From: an uncultured Saprospiraceae bacterium | GTDB lineage: Bacteria; Bacteroidota; Bacteroidia; Chitinophagales; Saprospiraceae | Length of the DNA: 64,000 nucleotides | Direction: 5' to 3' | NCBI GenBank assembly: GCA_937950315.1 | Contig: CALFDU010000017.1 | Location: 1-64,000, forward strand | Shown here: positions 28,301 to 35,905 of the stretch, piece after piece | Layout of the letters: every line of letters begins with the position of its first letter | Position numbering within the stretch: position 1 is the first letter of the stretch | Made by a program: the position numbers and the translations under genes | Notes under the pieces: model-generated | The model's input: the letters and a program-made list of their open reading frames with translations, nothing else | What the model was told of the DNA's origin: nothing | The model's database searches: none

Positions 28301-29805
28301 AATCACTACCAAGTGTTGAAATCTGGGCATCAGATTTTAATATTGGAGCTACCGATAATTGTACAGATTCAACTGACTTGGTATTTACTTTTGAAGATGG
28401 TTCTCAGTTTATGGAGCTAGGATGCGAAGACGAAGGCCTGATGACTATCTCAATTTTTGTAACCGATGAGTGTGGTAATTTTGATTTCTGTGAAACAACA
28501 ATTAGCATTCAAGCGAATGGATTGATATGCGATACAGTTGTGTTCGATTCAATGGGATTTGATCCTAATAATGTAAGGTTTAATCTTGCTGGATCTGTCT
28601 TTACAGAAAATGATGAAATGATCAAAGATGTTGAAGTAGTATTGAATAATATGAGTTCAGGATTTGATGATAGTAATGATACAGATGAAGAAGGACATTA
28701 CCTTTTCAATGACGTTTTAGCGAATGAAAATTATTCACTTGAAGCAGAAAAAGATGTTGACTATTTGAATGGAGTAAGTACACTTGATATTGTGCTTATT
28801 CAAAGACACATACTGGGAATAAGTGAGCTTGACAGTCCGTATAAGATTATTGCAGCAGATGCAAACAATTCTCAAACTGTTTCCGCATTGGATTTGGTAG
28901 AATTGAGGAAGTTGATACTAGGTGTTTATGATGAATTACCAGCCAACAACAGTTGGAGATTTGTAGACTCTGAATTTGTTTTTGTTGATGAAACATCACC
29001 ATGGCCATTCACAGAAACTATTGCAATCAACAACATGTCCGAAGACTTAATGACCAATGATTTTGTGGCTGTGAAGGTAGGAGATGTGAACAACAATGTG
29101 GTGATCCCAGGTTATGCTTCAAATGTAAATGTTGACTTTAGAAATTCAACGATTGTTAGTGTTGATAATGCAGCATTTACTAAAGGTGATTTGGTTTCAG
29201 TTCCATTGAATGCAGACTTCGATAATACATCAGGTTTACAGTTTGCTTTGAACTATGATTTCCACATGCTAGAGTTTGTAGGATTTAGTAGTGATAAATT
29301 TGCCTTGAGCGAAAACAACTATAGAGAAAGTCATCCAGGTATGATTTTATTCTCATGGAACGATGTCAAAAATGTAGATTTCATAGAGGCATTAAATGTT
29401 GAATTTAGAGCGGTTGCTGATGGTAACATTATGGACGCATCAATGGTCTTCGTAAATGAAATCTTGAGCAGCGAAATTTACAACGGAGCAAATGAAGTAA
29501 GTCAACTGAAATTACAAGTTGAAGGTCAAGTTGAAGCAATTGATCAATTGAGATTGTTACAAAACAAGCCTAATCCGTTTAGTGATAAAACCAACATTGG
29601 ATTCTACTTGCCTTCTCAAGGGAAAGCGACTGTAAGTATCCTTGATCTATCAGGTAAACTTATTTACAAGTACGAAGGAGATTTCAACAAAGGATTCAAT
29701 GAATTGGGAATAAATTCACATGATATCAAAGCAAATGGATTGCTTTATTATCAATTGGATACTGAGTTTGGCTCAGAAACCAAAAAGATGTTACTGATTA
29801 AGTAA
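25333..29805 (+). CDS. Giant secreted HYR/Ig-repeat protein with dockerin-like, cohesin-like and T9SS domains (paralogue 1)
   Basis: A surface or matrix protein of 1490 aa. Signal peptide about 1-38 (ends LMAQ). A cysteine-bearing N-terminal module ('CPLPCGNTQLSVNGSCEAEITP', about 39-145) is shared with the two paralogues. A P-domain-like jelly roll (about 160-280) and several HYR/Ig-like repeats follow, with 'DKLAPSVVC', 'DDQPPFLVCP' and 'DKFGPDVTCP' as repeat starts and 'TWTVLDWC' as a recurring core. The C-terminal block is a carboxypeptidase-regulatory-like domain, a dockerin-like pair of F-hands at about 1143-1200 ('NGVSTLDIVLIQRHILG' and 'ADANNSQTVSALDLVELR'), a cohesin-like domain (about 1275-1395) and a T9SS type A tail (about 1405-1490, 'LLQNKPNPF'). 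Likely exported by T9SS. Partner and binding target are not known. Confidence 0.85.
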   Translation: MKSLTFTTRTIASKAGKNALLCTLLILGFFSTNPLMAQCPLPCGNTQLSVNGSCEAEITPGTILTGTLDGTCAYRVIITDLDDNLIAESELFGGVLLHPTISVSDGTDFKASVAYTDADGDEFSCWSYLTLEDKLAPSVVCLDDVTVACTKSHSDDLMTSANQCHTAESTDNVSTDPDVFEFAIDVANSALPWEVITAAQLNMGISFSGVAAPFDVTLVGPDGASYSAMYSPADGVNVMALIGLQARDDMANGEWTVLLNTSGIASISTAVMCIESTSIFIDSPDITDNCSDTSVDFLSDDLIDLDCEGQTAPICAFERIILYRAVDGSDNYSPTCSFTICYEKPSLVSAEFVFPPNVDLTCQLDDTDGDGIPDFNFSSWDTNQNGYPDPSDVGVGYPSIDGIDLIPGEENLCKISVAYTDTVIDICDGGGSFKVLRTWTVLDWCEGTSRTWVQSIKVEDDQPPFLVCPADTLTFEAAGYSCTADITFDPLSTTDKTGVQFLFDCSNVTFEVEYLTADDRDVNEVDQPFTPAINNNDGTFTAENLPADTVWVRYVATDACGNVSECRFEIFIRDNGAPFAICDQFTAVALSEDGWARANAISFDDGSYDACTDDVTFQVRRPSTPCSALPDYDRDDTLFGDYVQFCCADAAEEFVPVVLLVTDASGNTNTCMVNVEVQDKFGPDVTCPQTNITLTCGQYDADDLYGTPNRPTITDNCTPNIVAEYEDSVSIDDACGTGTVTRRWFYTLGANRIDLDDCTQRITIDSDFNSVIVFPGDLDIDCSEVATSLNGPTINGVHVTDYEGCANFAYAFEDQRFNNVDDICFKIIRTHTVIDWCVYVPNSGNNAGFYTDTQVIRVSNTAPPSIQECAMEISQSLDETTCMNRVRLNVPWGFDDCIQEPILPHDMGYNIMTNGQIVEEVASISTTDGTITLQPLPKGTHTANFFIFNSCNNPPATCSVDIVVTETDTIPPVPYCFGGITTVLMNQMGESLPSVEIWASDFNIGATDNCTDSTDLVFTFEDGSQFMELGCEDEGLMTISIFVTDECGNFDFCETTISIQANGLICDTVVFDSMGFDPNNVRFNLAGSVFTENDEMIKDVEVVLNNMSSGFDDSNDTDEEGHYLFNDVLANENYSLEAEKDVDYLNGVSTLDIVLIQRHILGISELDSPYKIIAADANNSQTVSALDLVELRKLILGVYDELPANNSWRFVDSEFVFVDETSPWPFTETIAINNMSEDLMTNDFVAVKVGDVNNNVVIPGYASNVNVDFRNSTIVSVDNAAFTKGDLVSVPLNADFDNTSGLQFALNYDFHMLEFVGFSSDKFALSENNYRESHPGMILFSWNDVKNVDFIEALNVEFRAVADGNIMDASMVFVNEILSSEIYNGANEVSQLKLQVEGQVEAIDQLRLLQNKPNPFSDKTNIGFYLPSQGKATVSILDLSGKLIYKYEGDFNKGFNELGINSHDIKANGLLYYQLDTEFGSETKKMLLIK

Positions 29806-29824
29806 GATATAACTCCAACTATAA

Positions 29825-29859
29825 AGAAAGTCAAGGGTAGACTCTATCCTTGGCTTTCT
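29825..29859 (+). other. Strong hairpin without a T-run
   Basis: A 16-base-pair stem with wobble pairs closes a three-base loop, 20 bases after the stop of the first giant gene. No T-tract follows, so it may be a processing or mRNA-stability element, or a weak terminator. Confidence 0.5.
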
Positions 29860-29947
29860 GCGTAGTTAAGCCTCATATTAGTGTTTGCCTTCGTTTTCTT
29901 TATTGAAAATAACTTTCCTATTGATAGCTAATTAACATTTGGAATGT

Positions 29948-29955
29948 TAATTTTG
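29948..29955 (+). promoter_or_regulatory. Possible -7 promoter element before the cohesin-repeat gene
   Basis: TAATTTTG fits TAnnTTTG and lies 22 bases before the ATG. The nearest upstream TTG (29921-29923) leaves a 24-base spacer, longer than usual. Confidence 0.3.
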
Positions 29956-29977
29956 TCCTCTATACATTAAAATCCCG

Positions 29978-32900
29978 ATGATGCAAAAACACATTATCCT
30001 TTCTCTAGTTTGTTTATTCTTTTCATTTGGAGCAAATGCTCAGTTGGAAGTTGGCTTTTCGTCTTCTGATACAGCAGCGCCAGGTGGAACAGTAGACGTA
30101 GACGTTTCGGTTTCAAACTTTGACAATATCATTAGTGCCCAATACTTTATCCTATGGGATTCTTTGGTGCTATCATTTGACTCAGTTTTTAACGTAACGG
30201 ATGAATTGGAACAATTTTCAATAGGAAATATTGGAACTCCTGAAACCATCTTGAATGGTGAAGATGGAGAAATGACGGTTTCTTGGAGCCATTCAAGTAC
30301 CAACGCGTTCTCTCTTCCTGATAATACAGTACTTTTTACTGTAAGAATGAATGTAGAGGGCAACGATTGTGACTCAACAGCAGTTGCAATAGGAAATATT
30401 CCTCCTTTTCAAAATATTGAAGTAATTGACGGCGACTTCAACGATATAGGAGCAATCGCAACACCATTACCATTTGCACTACCAGGTACAGATTGTGAAT
30501 CTGGCGGTGGCGGCGGCGGTGGCGGCAATGATTTGCTTACGCTGAGCGGCTCAAATTTAAGTGGAGACATGGGAGACAATGTGTGCATGACAATCACTGT
30601 CGATAATTTCACAGATGTATTGGCTGCGCAAGGGGGTATGAGTTGGGATCCATCAGTTCTTAGCTATACTGGCGTAATGAACTTTGGTTTTCCTGATTTT
30701 GATGAAACGGCTTTTACTACAAATAATACGGATTCTGGTCAATTAAGCTTTTTGTGGTTTGATGATACCACCGTAAATCCAGTGACTTTACCGAATGGAA
30801 GTACCTTTTTTGATATATGTTTTGACATCATAGGTGCTCCGGGATCTTCAAGTTCTATTCAATTTGTAGATAGTCCAACAGTAGAATTCTCTAATTCTAA
30901 CAGTGAAGCAATACCGTTTACCACAACCAATATCACTATTTCCGTCAATGACGACGGAGGCGGTGGCGGCGGCGGCGGAGGTGGTGGCGGTTCCGCTGAT
31001 TTGACCATTACTGCTGAAAACGTTGCAGGTGCGCCTGGCACCAATGTTTGTGTGCCTATTACCGTTGATGGATTTGTAGATATACAAAGTGTACAGGGGG
31101 GAATTACGTGGGATGACAGTCAATTAAGCTTTACAGGTACTGATAATGAGGCACTTGCAAGCATGGCTTTCGGAGAAAATGGAAATTCCTTGAGTTTTGT
31201 TTGGTTTGATGATTCAGGTGTAATGCCTGTAACATTGCCTGATGGAGCTACTTTATTTGAAATATGTTTCGATGTTATTGGAACAGGAGGTACTACACAG
31301 ATCTCATTTGCTGAGAATCCACCTTTGGAATTCTCAGATTCTACGGGAGATGTACTAGAATTTGATGAAAATCCTGGTGTCTTTACCATTTCAGTCGGAG
31401 GAGTAATGCCTTTTGGGTTGAACTGTACTAATGCTACATTACCAAATGGTACCAATTCATGTATAGATATTACTACTGAAAACTTTACAAATATTGCTTC
31501 TGTACAACTTTCAATGACTTGGGACGCAAGTCAATTGACATACACCGGAGTTAATAATTTTGACCCAACGATTTCACCAGTAAGTGGACAGTTTAATCAA
31601 ACTGGTGCCAATGAATTGGGGCTTAGTTGGGCAAGTAGCAATGGGCAAGGGGTTACAGTTCCAAACAATACTACCATGTTTTCTATCTGTTTTGATGCAA
31701 TATCATGTAACGGAGCAGATATGACCGGCAGCTTGAATTTTGTAAGTGGATCTCAGGTTCCTATCGAGATTGGAGATGGAAATGCAGAAGTAGTGCCATT
31801 TGACTTTGAAACTTGTACTTATACCATTGATTGTGGAGGTGGAGAATGTGAAGTGAATTTTGGTACTGCCAATATTTCTGCACCGCAATGTTTCGGTCAG
31901 AGTACAGGAGGTATAACAGTAAATCCAATAGTAACTGGAGATGGATGTTCGTTGGTTTCATGTACTTGGTTTCAAGCCATCCCAGGAGGACAAGTAATTC
32001 CTACAACAGGATGTAATCTGACGGGTGTACCAGCTGGAAATTATTCATTGGTGGTTGATACAGGTAATGGAACTTTCCAAATGGATTACACAATTCCTAA
32101 TGCTCAACCAATTGAGATTCAATCAACAGTATTCCCAGTAACTTGTAACGCACTAGGAGGAATAAACACAACAATTACAGGTGGTTCAGGCAATTTTAGT
32201 TGTGAATGGCCATTCAATGGAGCGACAGGCTGCAACATTGGAGGTTTGGAACCTGGAGACTACACATTAATTATTACAGATAACGTTTTTGGGTGTTCGC
32301 AAGCGGCAGATTTTACTGTACCAGAAGACTTTGATTTACAAGGAACAGCAACAGCTTCAGGCGCTGATTGCGGAGGTGGTACAATCTCTATAACGATGAA
32401 TCAAGCAGGCCCGTTTAATTATGCATGGAGCCATGATCCTACAGTAAATGCTGCGGTTCAAAATAATTTAGATCCAGGGGCATATACTATTACGGTCACT
32501 GACCCTAATTTGAATTGTATGGAGATTGTTTCAGCTACAGTTGATCCAATGTCATCTTCATTAGAGATAGAATCTATCACGGTTAATCCTGCAACTTGCG
32601 TTGGAGGAGGGTCAGCAAGTATTAATATCGTTGGTGGGTGTTTGCCTTATTCTTGTGAAGTTACAGGAGGAAATACAATGTTAGACTGTGATAATCTGCA
32701 GGATTTAGCAGCTGGAATATATGGTATCATAGTAACCGATGCGAGTGGAACTATGGTGAGTGAATCATTTGTTGTTGATGAATTTGAGATGATTTCTGCA
32801 ACATTTACTAGCACAAATGTTTCTCTAACTGGTCCAGGTTCAATTCTAATAACGGATGTTGTAGGTGGCACAGGACCTTATACGTTCAATTGGACTACCA

Positions 32901-33814
32901 CAGGAGGAAGTGGAATCATACAAGGCCAACAGAATCAGACAATGTTGGGTGTAGGTTCATATACTTGCACTATTACTGATGTTAATGGATGTGAATTTGT
33001 TCTAGGACCTATAGAGATTACGGATCAAGATCCAGGCGCTCCAGTGATTGTAGCTCCTATATTTATAACGGATGTAGGTGGTTGTGGTGATGAATGTAAT
33101 GGAGCTGTACAAGCATCCATTACAGGAGGAACGGCGCCATTTACCTATAGTGTAACAGGTACAGACGGAGTAGTTATAGAATCAGATGAATTACCAATAG
33201 CAGGCATTTGCAAAGGAGATTATGTTTTTGCAGTTGTAGATGCAGTGGGTTTTGAAGACAGTGCTTCCATTGTAATAGGTGGTGTTGATGAAATTATGAT
33301 CACCGAAGAAGACAAAGAATGTGATGATGGAACTGATTCTGGCTCTATTACTATATCGGCAACAGGAGGAGCAGGAGGATTGACATTTTTGTGGTCAAAT
33401 GGAGATGAAACAATAATGCCTGAAAATTTAGCAGCAGGGGCTTATGGTGTTACTGTGACTGATGCGTCTGTGAATGCTTGTTCTGCCACTGCAGTATTTA
33501 CTGTTGAAATGTGTAATGAACCACCACCACAATCATGTGGAGAAAGTTCTACCGTGCTTACGCCAAATGGAGATGGCACGAATGATCTACTTTTTGTAGA
33601 GTGTGCTACAGACTTCCCTAACACTTTTGGTGTTTATGATAGATTTGGTAGACTTATTTATGAGACCAATGACTATAGCAACGATTGGGATGGGACAGAC
33701 CTCAATGGAGATATTGTAAACGAAGGAGTTTATTACTGGGTAATGGATTCTACCTTCGACAATGGAGTCAACAGAATTTACAAGGGATATGTGAACGTGA
33801 TAAGAGAAAACTAA
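29978..33814 (+). CDS. Cohesin-repeat scaffold-like surface protein with SprB-like repeats and T9SS type B tail
   Basis: A 1278-aa exported protein. Signal peptide 1-22 (ends ANAQ). Four cohesin-like modules run through residues about 23-625. Each shows the pattern 'V..VDNFTDVLAAQGGMSWDPSVLSYTGV', then a 'LSFLWFDD' strand and a 'LPNGSTFFDICFDI' strand. Modules 1-2 and 2-3 are joined by runs of 8 (176-183) and 12 (327-338) glycines. SprB-like Ig repeats follow ('ATCVGGGSASINIVGG', 'LAAGIYGIIVTDASG') to about 1175. The last 90 residues ('TVLTPNGDGTNDLLF', 'YDRFGRLIYETNDY..DWDG', 'VNEGVYYWVM') are the gliding-motility-associated type B T9SS tail. Type B cargo usually works with a PorP/SprF protein, which is encoded 37 bases downstream. 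The cohesin-like modules are plausible docking sites for the dockerin-like domains of the flanking giants; that pairing is inferred. Confidence 0.87.
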   Translation: MMQKHIILSLVCLFFSFGANAQLEVGFSSSDTAAPGGTVDVDVSVSNFDNIISAQYFILWDSLVLSFDSVFNVTDELEQFSIGNIGTPETILNGEDGEMTVSWSHSSTNAFSLPDNTVLFTVRMNVEGNDCDSTAVAIGNIPPFQNIEVIDGDFNDIGAIATPLPFALPGTDCESGGGGGGGGNDLLTLSGSNLSGDMGDNVCMTITVDNFTDVLAAQGGMSWDPSVLSYTGVMNFGFPDFDETAFTTNNTDSGQLSFLWFDDTTVNPVTLPNGSTFFDICFDIIGAPGSSSSIQFVDSPTVEFSNSNSEAIPFTTTNITISVNDDGGGGGGGGGGGGSADLTITAENVAGAPGTNVCVPITVDGFVDIQSVQGGITWDDSQLSFTGTDNEALASMAFGENGNSLSFVWFDDSGVMPVTLPDGATLFEICFDVIGTGGTTQISFAENPPLEFSDSTGDVLEFDENPGVFTISVGGVMPFGLNCTNATLPNGTNSCIDITTENFTNIASVQLSMTWDASQLTYTGVNNFDPTISPVSGQFNQTGANELGLSWASSNGQGVTVPNNTTMFSICFDAISCNGADMTGSLNFVSGSQVPIEIGDGNAEVVPFDFETCTYTIDCGGGECEVNFGTANISAPQCFGQSTGGITVNPIVTGDGCSLVSCTWFQAIPGGQVIPTTGCNLTGVPAGNYSLVVDTGNGTFQMDYTIPNAQPIEIQSTVFPVTCNALGGINTTITGGSGNFSCEWPFNGATGCNIGGLEPGDYTLIITDNVFGCSQAADFTVPEDFDLQGTATASGADCGGGTISITMNQAGPFNYAWSHDPTVNAAVQNNLDPGAYTITVTDPNLNCMEIVSATVDPMSSSLEIESITVNPATCVGGGSASINIVGGCLPYSCEVTGGNTMLDCDNLQDLAAGIYGIIVTDASGTMVSESFVVDEFEMISATFTSTNVSLTGPGSILITDVVGGTGPYTFNWTTTGGSGIIQGQQNQTMLGVGSYTCTITDVNGCEFVLGPIEITDQDPGAPVIVAPIFITDVGGCGDECNGAVQASITGGTAPFTYSVTGTDGVVIESDELPIAGICKGDYVFAVVDAVGFEDSASIVIGGVDEIMITEEDKECDDGTDSGSITISATGGAGGLTFLWSNGDETIMPENLAAGAYGVTVTDASVNACSATAVFTVEMCNEPPPQSCGESSTVLTPNGDGTNDLLFVECATDFPNTFGVYDRFGRLIYETNDYSNDWDGTDLNGDIVNEGVYYWVMDSTFDNGVNRIYKGYVNVIREN

Positions 33815-33851
33815 AAAAAGATAAATCTTAAAACTAAGAGAAATCCAAAAG

Positions 33852-34814
33852 ATGAAAAAGCAGCAAGTTTTATTAGTGTTTATAGCTTTCTTCCTTTGTT
33901 CACTATCGATGAGTGGACAGGCGAGGTACTTTGATGAGAGGTATATTACTACGCAACATTTTTTAAATCCAATCCTTCTTAATCCTGGGGCAGCTGGTAA
34001 CTCTGAGTACCACAGATTACTTGGAAACTACAGAAGCAATTGGTCTACCTTTCCAGGAGCTCCTAAGAGTTATTTTCTAAGCTATGACGGACCTATCGGC
34101 AATAGATTGGGATTCGGTGCTTTGGTATTAAACGATAGGGTAGGAGATCTACAAACTACAAAAGGACAAGCAACGATCAGTTATACTATAGAATCTGAGC
34201 TTAACAAGCTAGGTTTTGGTTTATCTGGTGAGTTTATTCAGCACCAATTGAATGGTTCGGTCGTAAGCAATGAATTAAATGCGCAAGATCCAGAGCTAGC
34301 CAATCGATTGGATGGAACAGATTTCTTTGATGTTTCGTTTGGTATCAATGGTTTGTACAATGGAAATATTAGCTACGGTTTGGTTTTCCCAAATTTGATT
34401 AGCACGAGATTGGATGGTGTAGATGAAGGGTTTGAAGACAACTTCAATTATATATTACATGCAGGTTTCCTTTGGGATGTTGATGGTTATGATTTTGATA
34501 TTGAGCCGTCAGTGTTTGTAAAACAATTGAACTACGTTCCTTTACATATTGATCTTAATGTCCTAATGCATTTTCTAGATGATAAGCTATTGGGAGGCGT
34601 GAGTTATACCATTGGAGCAGATGAAAGATTGGGTTTCACTCTTGGTACTAGAGTAAATGCATTGAATTTTGCTTATTCTTATAATATTTCAAGAAATGAA
34701 TTCATTAGCTATAACAATGGTTCTCATGAGTTTTCGGTAAGGGTTGATATTGGAAGAAAAGATGCAACTTCAGCGAGTTCTGAAGTGAAAGAAATGATGG
34801 AAGAAAATAAATAA
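33852..34814 (+). CDS. PorP/SprF family T9SS-associated outer-membrane protein
   Basis: A 320-aa outer-membrane barrel of the PorP/SprF family, which helps type B T9SS cargo cross or attach to the outer membrane. Signal peptide about 1-23 (ends SGQA). The diagnostic N-terminal segments are 'QHFLNPILLNPGAAGN', 'LLGNYRSNWSTFPGAPKSYFLSYD' and 'LGFGALVLNDRVGDL', followed by alternating beta strands. The gene follows the cohesin-repeat cargo by 37 bases, the classic sprB-sprF arrangement, and ends at a strong terminator, so the two form one operon. Confidence 0.93.
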   Translation: MKKQQVLLVFIAFFLCSLSMSGQARYFDERYITTQHFLNPILLNPGAAGNSEYHRLLGNYRSNWSTFPGAPKSYFLSYDGPIGNRLGFGALVLNDRVGDLQTTKGQATISYTIESELNKLGFGLSGEFIQHQLNGSVVSNELNAQDPELANRLDGTDFFDVSFGINGLYNGNISYGLVFPNLISTRLDGVDEGFEDNFNYILHAGFLWDVDGYDFDIEPSVFVKQLNYVPLHIDLNVLMHFLDDKLLGGVSYTIGADERLGFTLGTRVNALNFAYSYNISRNEFISYNNGSHEFSVRVDIGRKDATSASSEVKEMMEENK

Positions 34815-34836
34815 ATATAGAATTTATCTAATGGAT

Positions 34837-34872
34837 AAAAAGAGGCTCTGCATGAATGTAGAGCCTCTTTTT
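34837..34872 (+). terminator. Rho-independent terminator after the PorP/SprF gene
   Basis: AAAAGAGGCTCT pairs exactly with its reverse complement, three further pairs narrow the loop to four bases, and a T-run follows. Confidence 0.85.
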
Positions 34873-35441
34873 ATTTATGGTCCAAAATATTTTTAGAAGG
34901 CAGATATTACAATTTTCTGTATGTGTCTATAAAAAAATATCTACTATAACTTGTTGACTATCAAGATATTAGAGATATAATTAAAAAAAGTATATATATA
35001 ATTCCTCCATGTGTACTTTAGTTTTTAACTTTGACAAGATTTTGTTGTGAAACAAAGATTTTCACTTTTTTAAGAAGTACTTGAAACGTAATGCGTTCTA
35101 AGTATGCTTCTTAAATATTACGACTTATTGTAATATTTAATTTACCATTATTGTGGTAGCTTGAAGGAAGCTTGAAAATGTATCTTTGTCCCTGACGAAA
35201 ACTATACTTCAATAAGTTGGAGTATTAAAAGACGAAAAATCACTAAGCGTATAATTAAAAGGACGAAAGCTTGACTGGCGAAATCACCTCCCAAGTATTC
35301 CCCTTCAATTACGATATAAGTTTGGTTCACTAGGCTGACATGTTAAAACCATAAAGTTGGTTTGAATATGCCTTTTGTATTATGCTAAGAACCGATAAAG
35401 AACATTAGTTAACTTAATTTTTTAAATCAAAACTCAATCTC
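34873..35441 (+). promoter_or_regulatory. Long non-coding region with promoter and leader of the second giant operon
   Basis: No gene is supported in these 569 bases. A good Bacteroidota-type promoter lies at 35161-35188: TTG at 35161-35163, 17-base spacer, TATCTTTG at 35181-35188. If used, it gives an untranslated leader of about 245 bases before the ATG at 35442, unusually long compared with other genes here. No known riboswitch was recognised in it. Confidence 0.5.
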
Positions 35442-35888
35442 ATGAAAAGTGTATTAAAGACCTTTTCGCAGAACACTTGGAGCGTGGTAAGTAAAGCTTG
35501 CCTTTCTGTTCTATGTGTTTTTGTATTCTCCTCAATGGGGAACGCTCAGAGTTTTATGGAAGCGACTGATGCTCAACAAACCTTAAGACCTATTCTACAG
35601 AATATGAAGTCTGCTGGTTTGGAGAGTTTACAGCAAGCTAAAATAAAGCTTACTAACGATAATGGTGTTATGGTCCAACAGACCATCTCATCTGACGAAG
35701 TTGGTGAAATGAGTATCCGCTCAGAATATTATACCTCTTTATCAGGGTATATTGACTGGGTTAATTATCCTAACGTAGTTGCCAATGCAATCAACAGAAA
35801 TCATCAAAAGATGACCGGACGTTTTACAGCATCCGAAGATTTTCTTGATCTGTTGAGATTGGAGGTTACTGAATTACTAACCAATTAA
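35442..35888 (+). CDS. Small exported protein of unknown function
   Basis: A 148-aa protein with a long signal peptide (about 1-36, ends GNAQ). The mature part is mainly helical and polar, with 'SFMEATDAQQTLRPILQNM' at its start and no cysteine, so it carries no lipid anchor or disulphide. No family is recognised. The gene lies 17 bases before the 2143-aa giant and shares its promoter, so it is probably co-expressed. A role as chaperone, accessory subunit or matrix partner of the giant is possible but unproven. Confidence 0.75.
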   Translation: MKSVLKTFSQNTWSVVSKACLSVLCVFVFSSMGNAQSFMEATDAQQTLRPILQNMKSAGLESLQQAKIKLTNDNGVMVQQTISSDEVGEMSIRSEYYTSLSGYIDWVNYPNVVANAINRNHQKMTGRFTASEDFLDLLRLEVTELLTN

Positions 35889-35905
35889 AAAACAGCCAAT
35901 TAATT

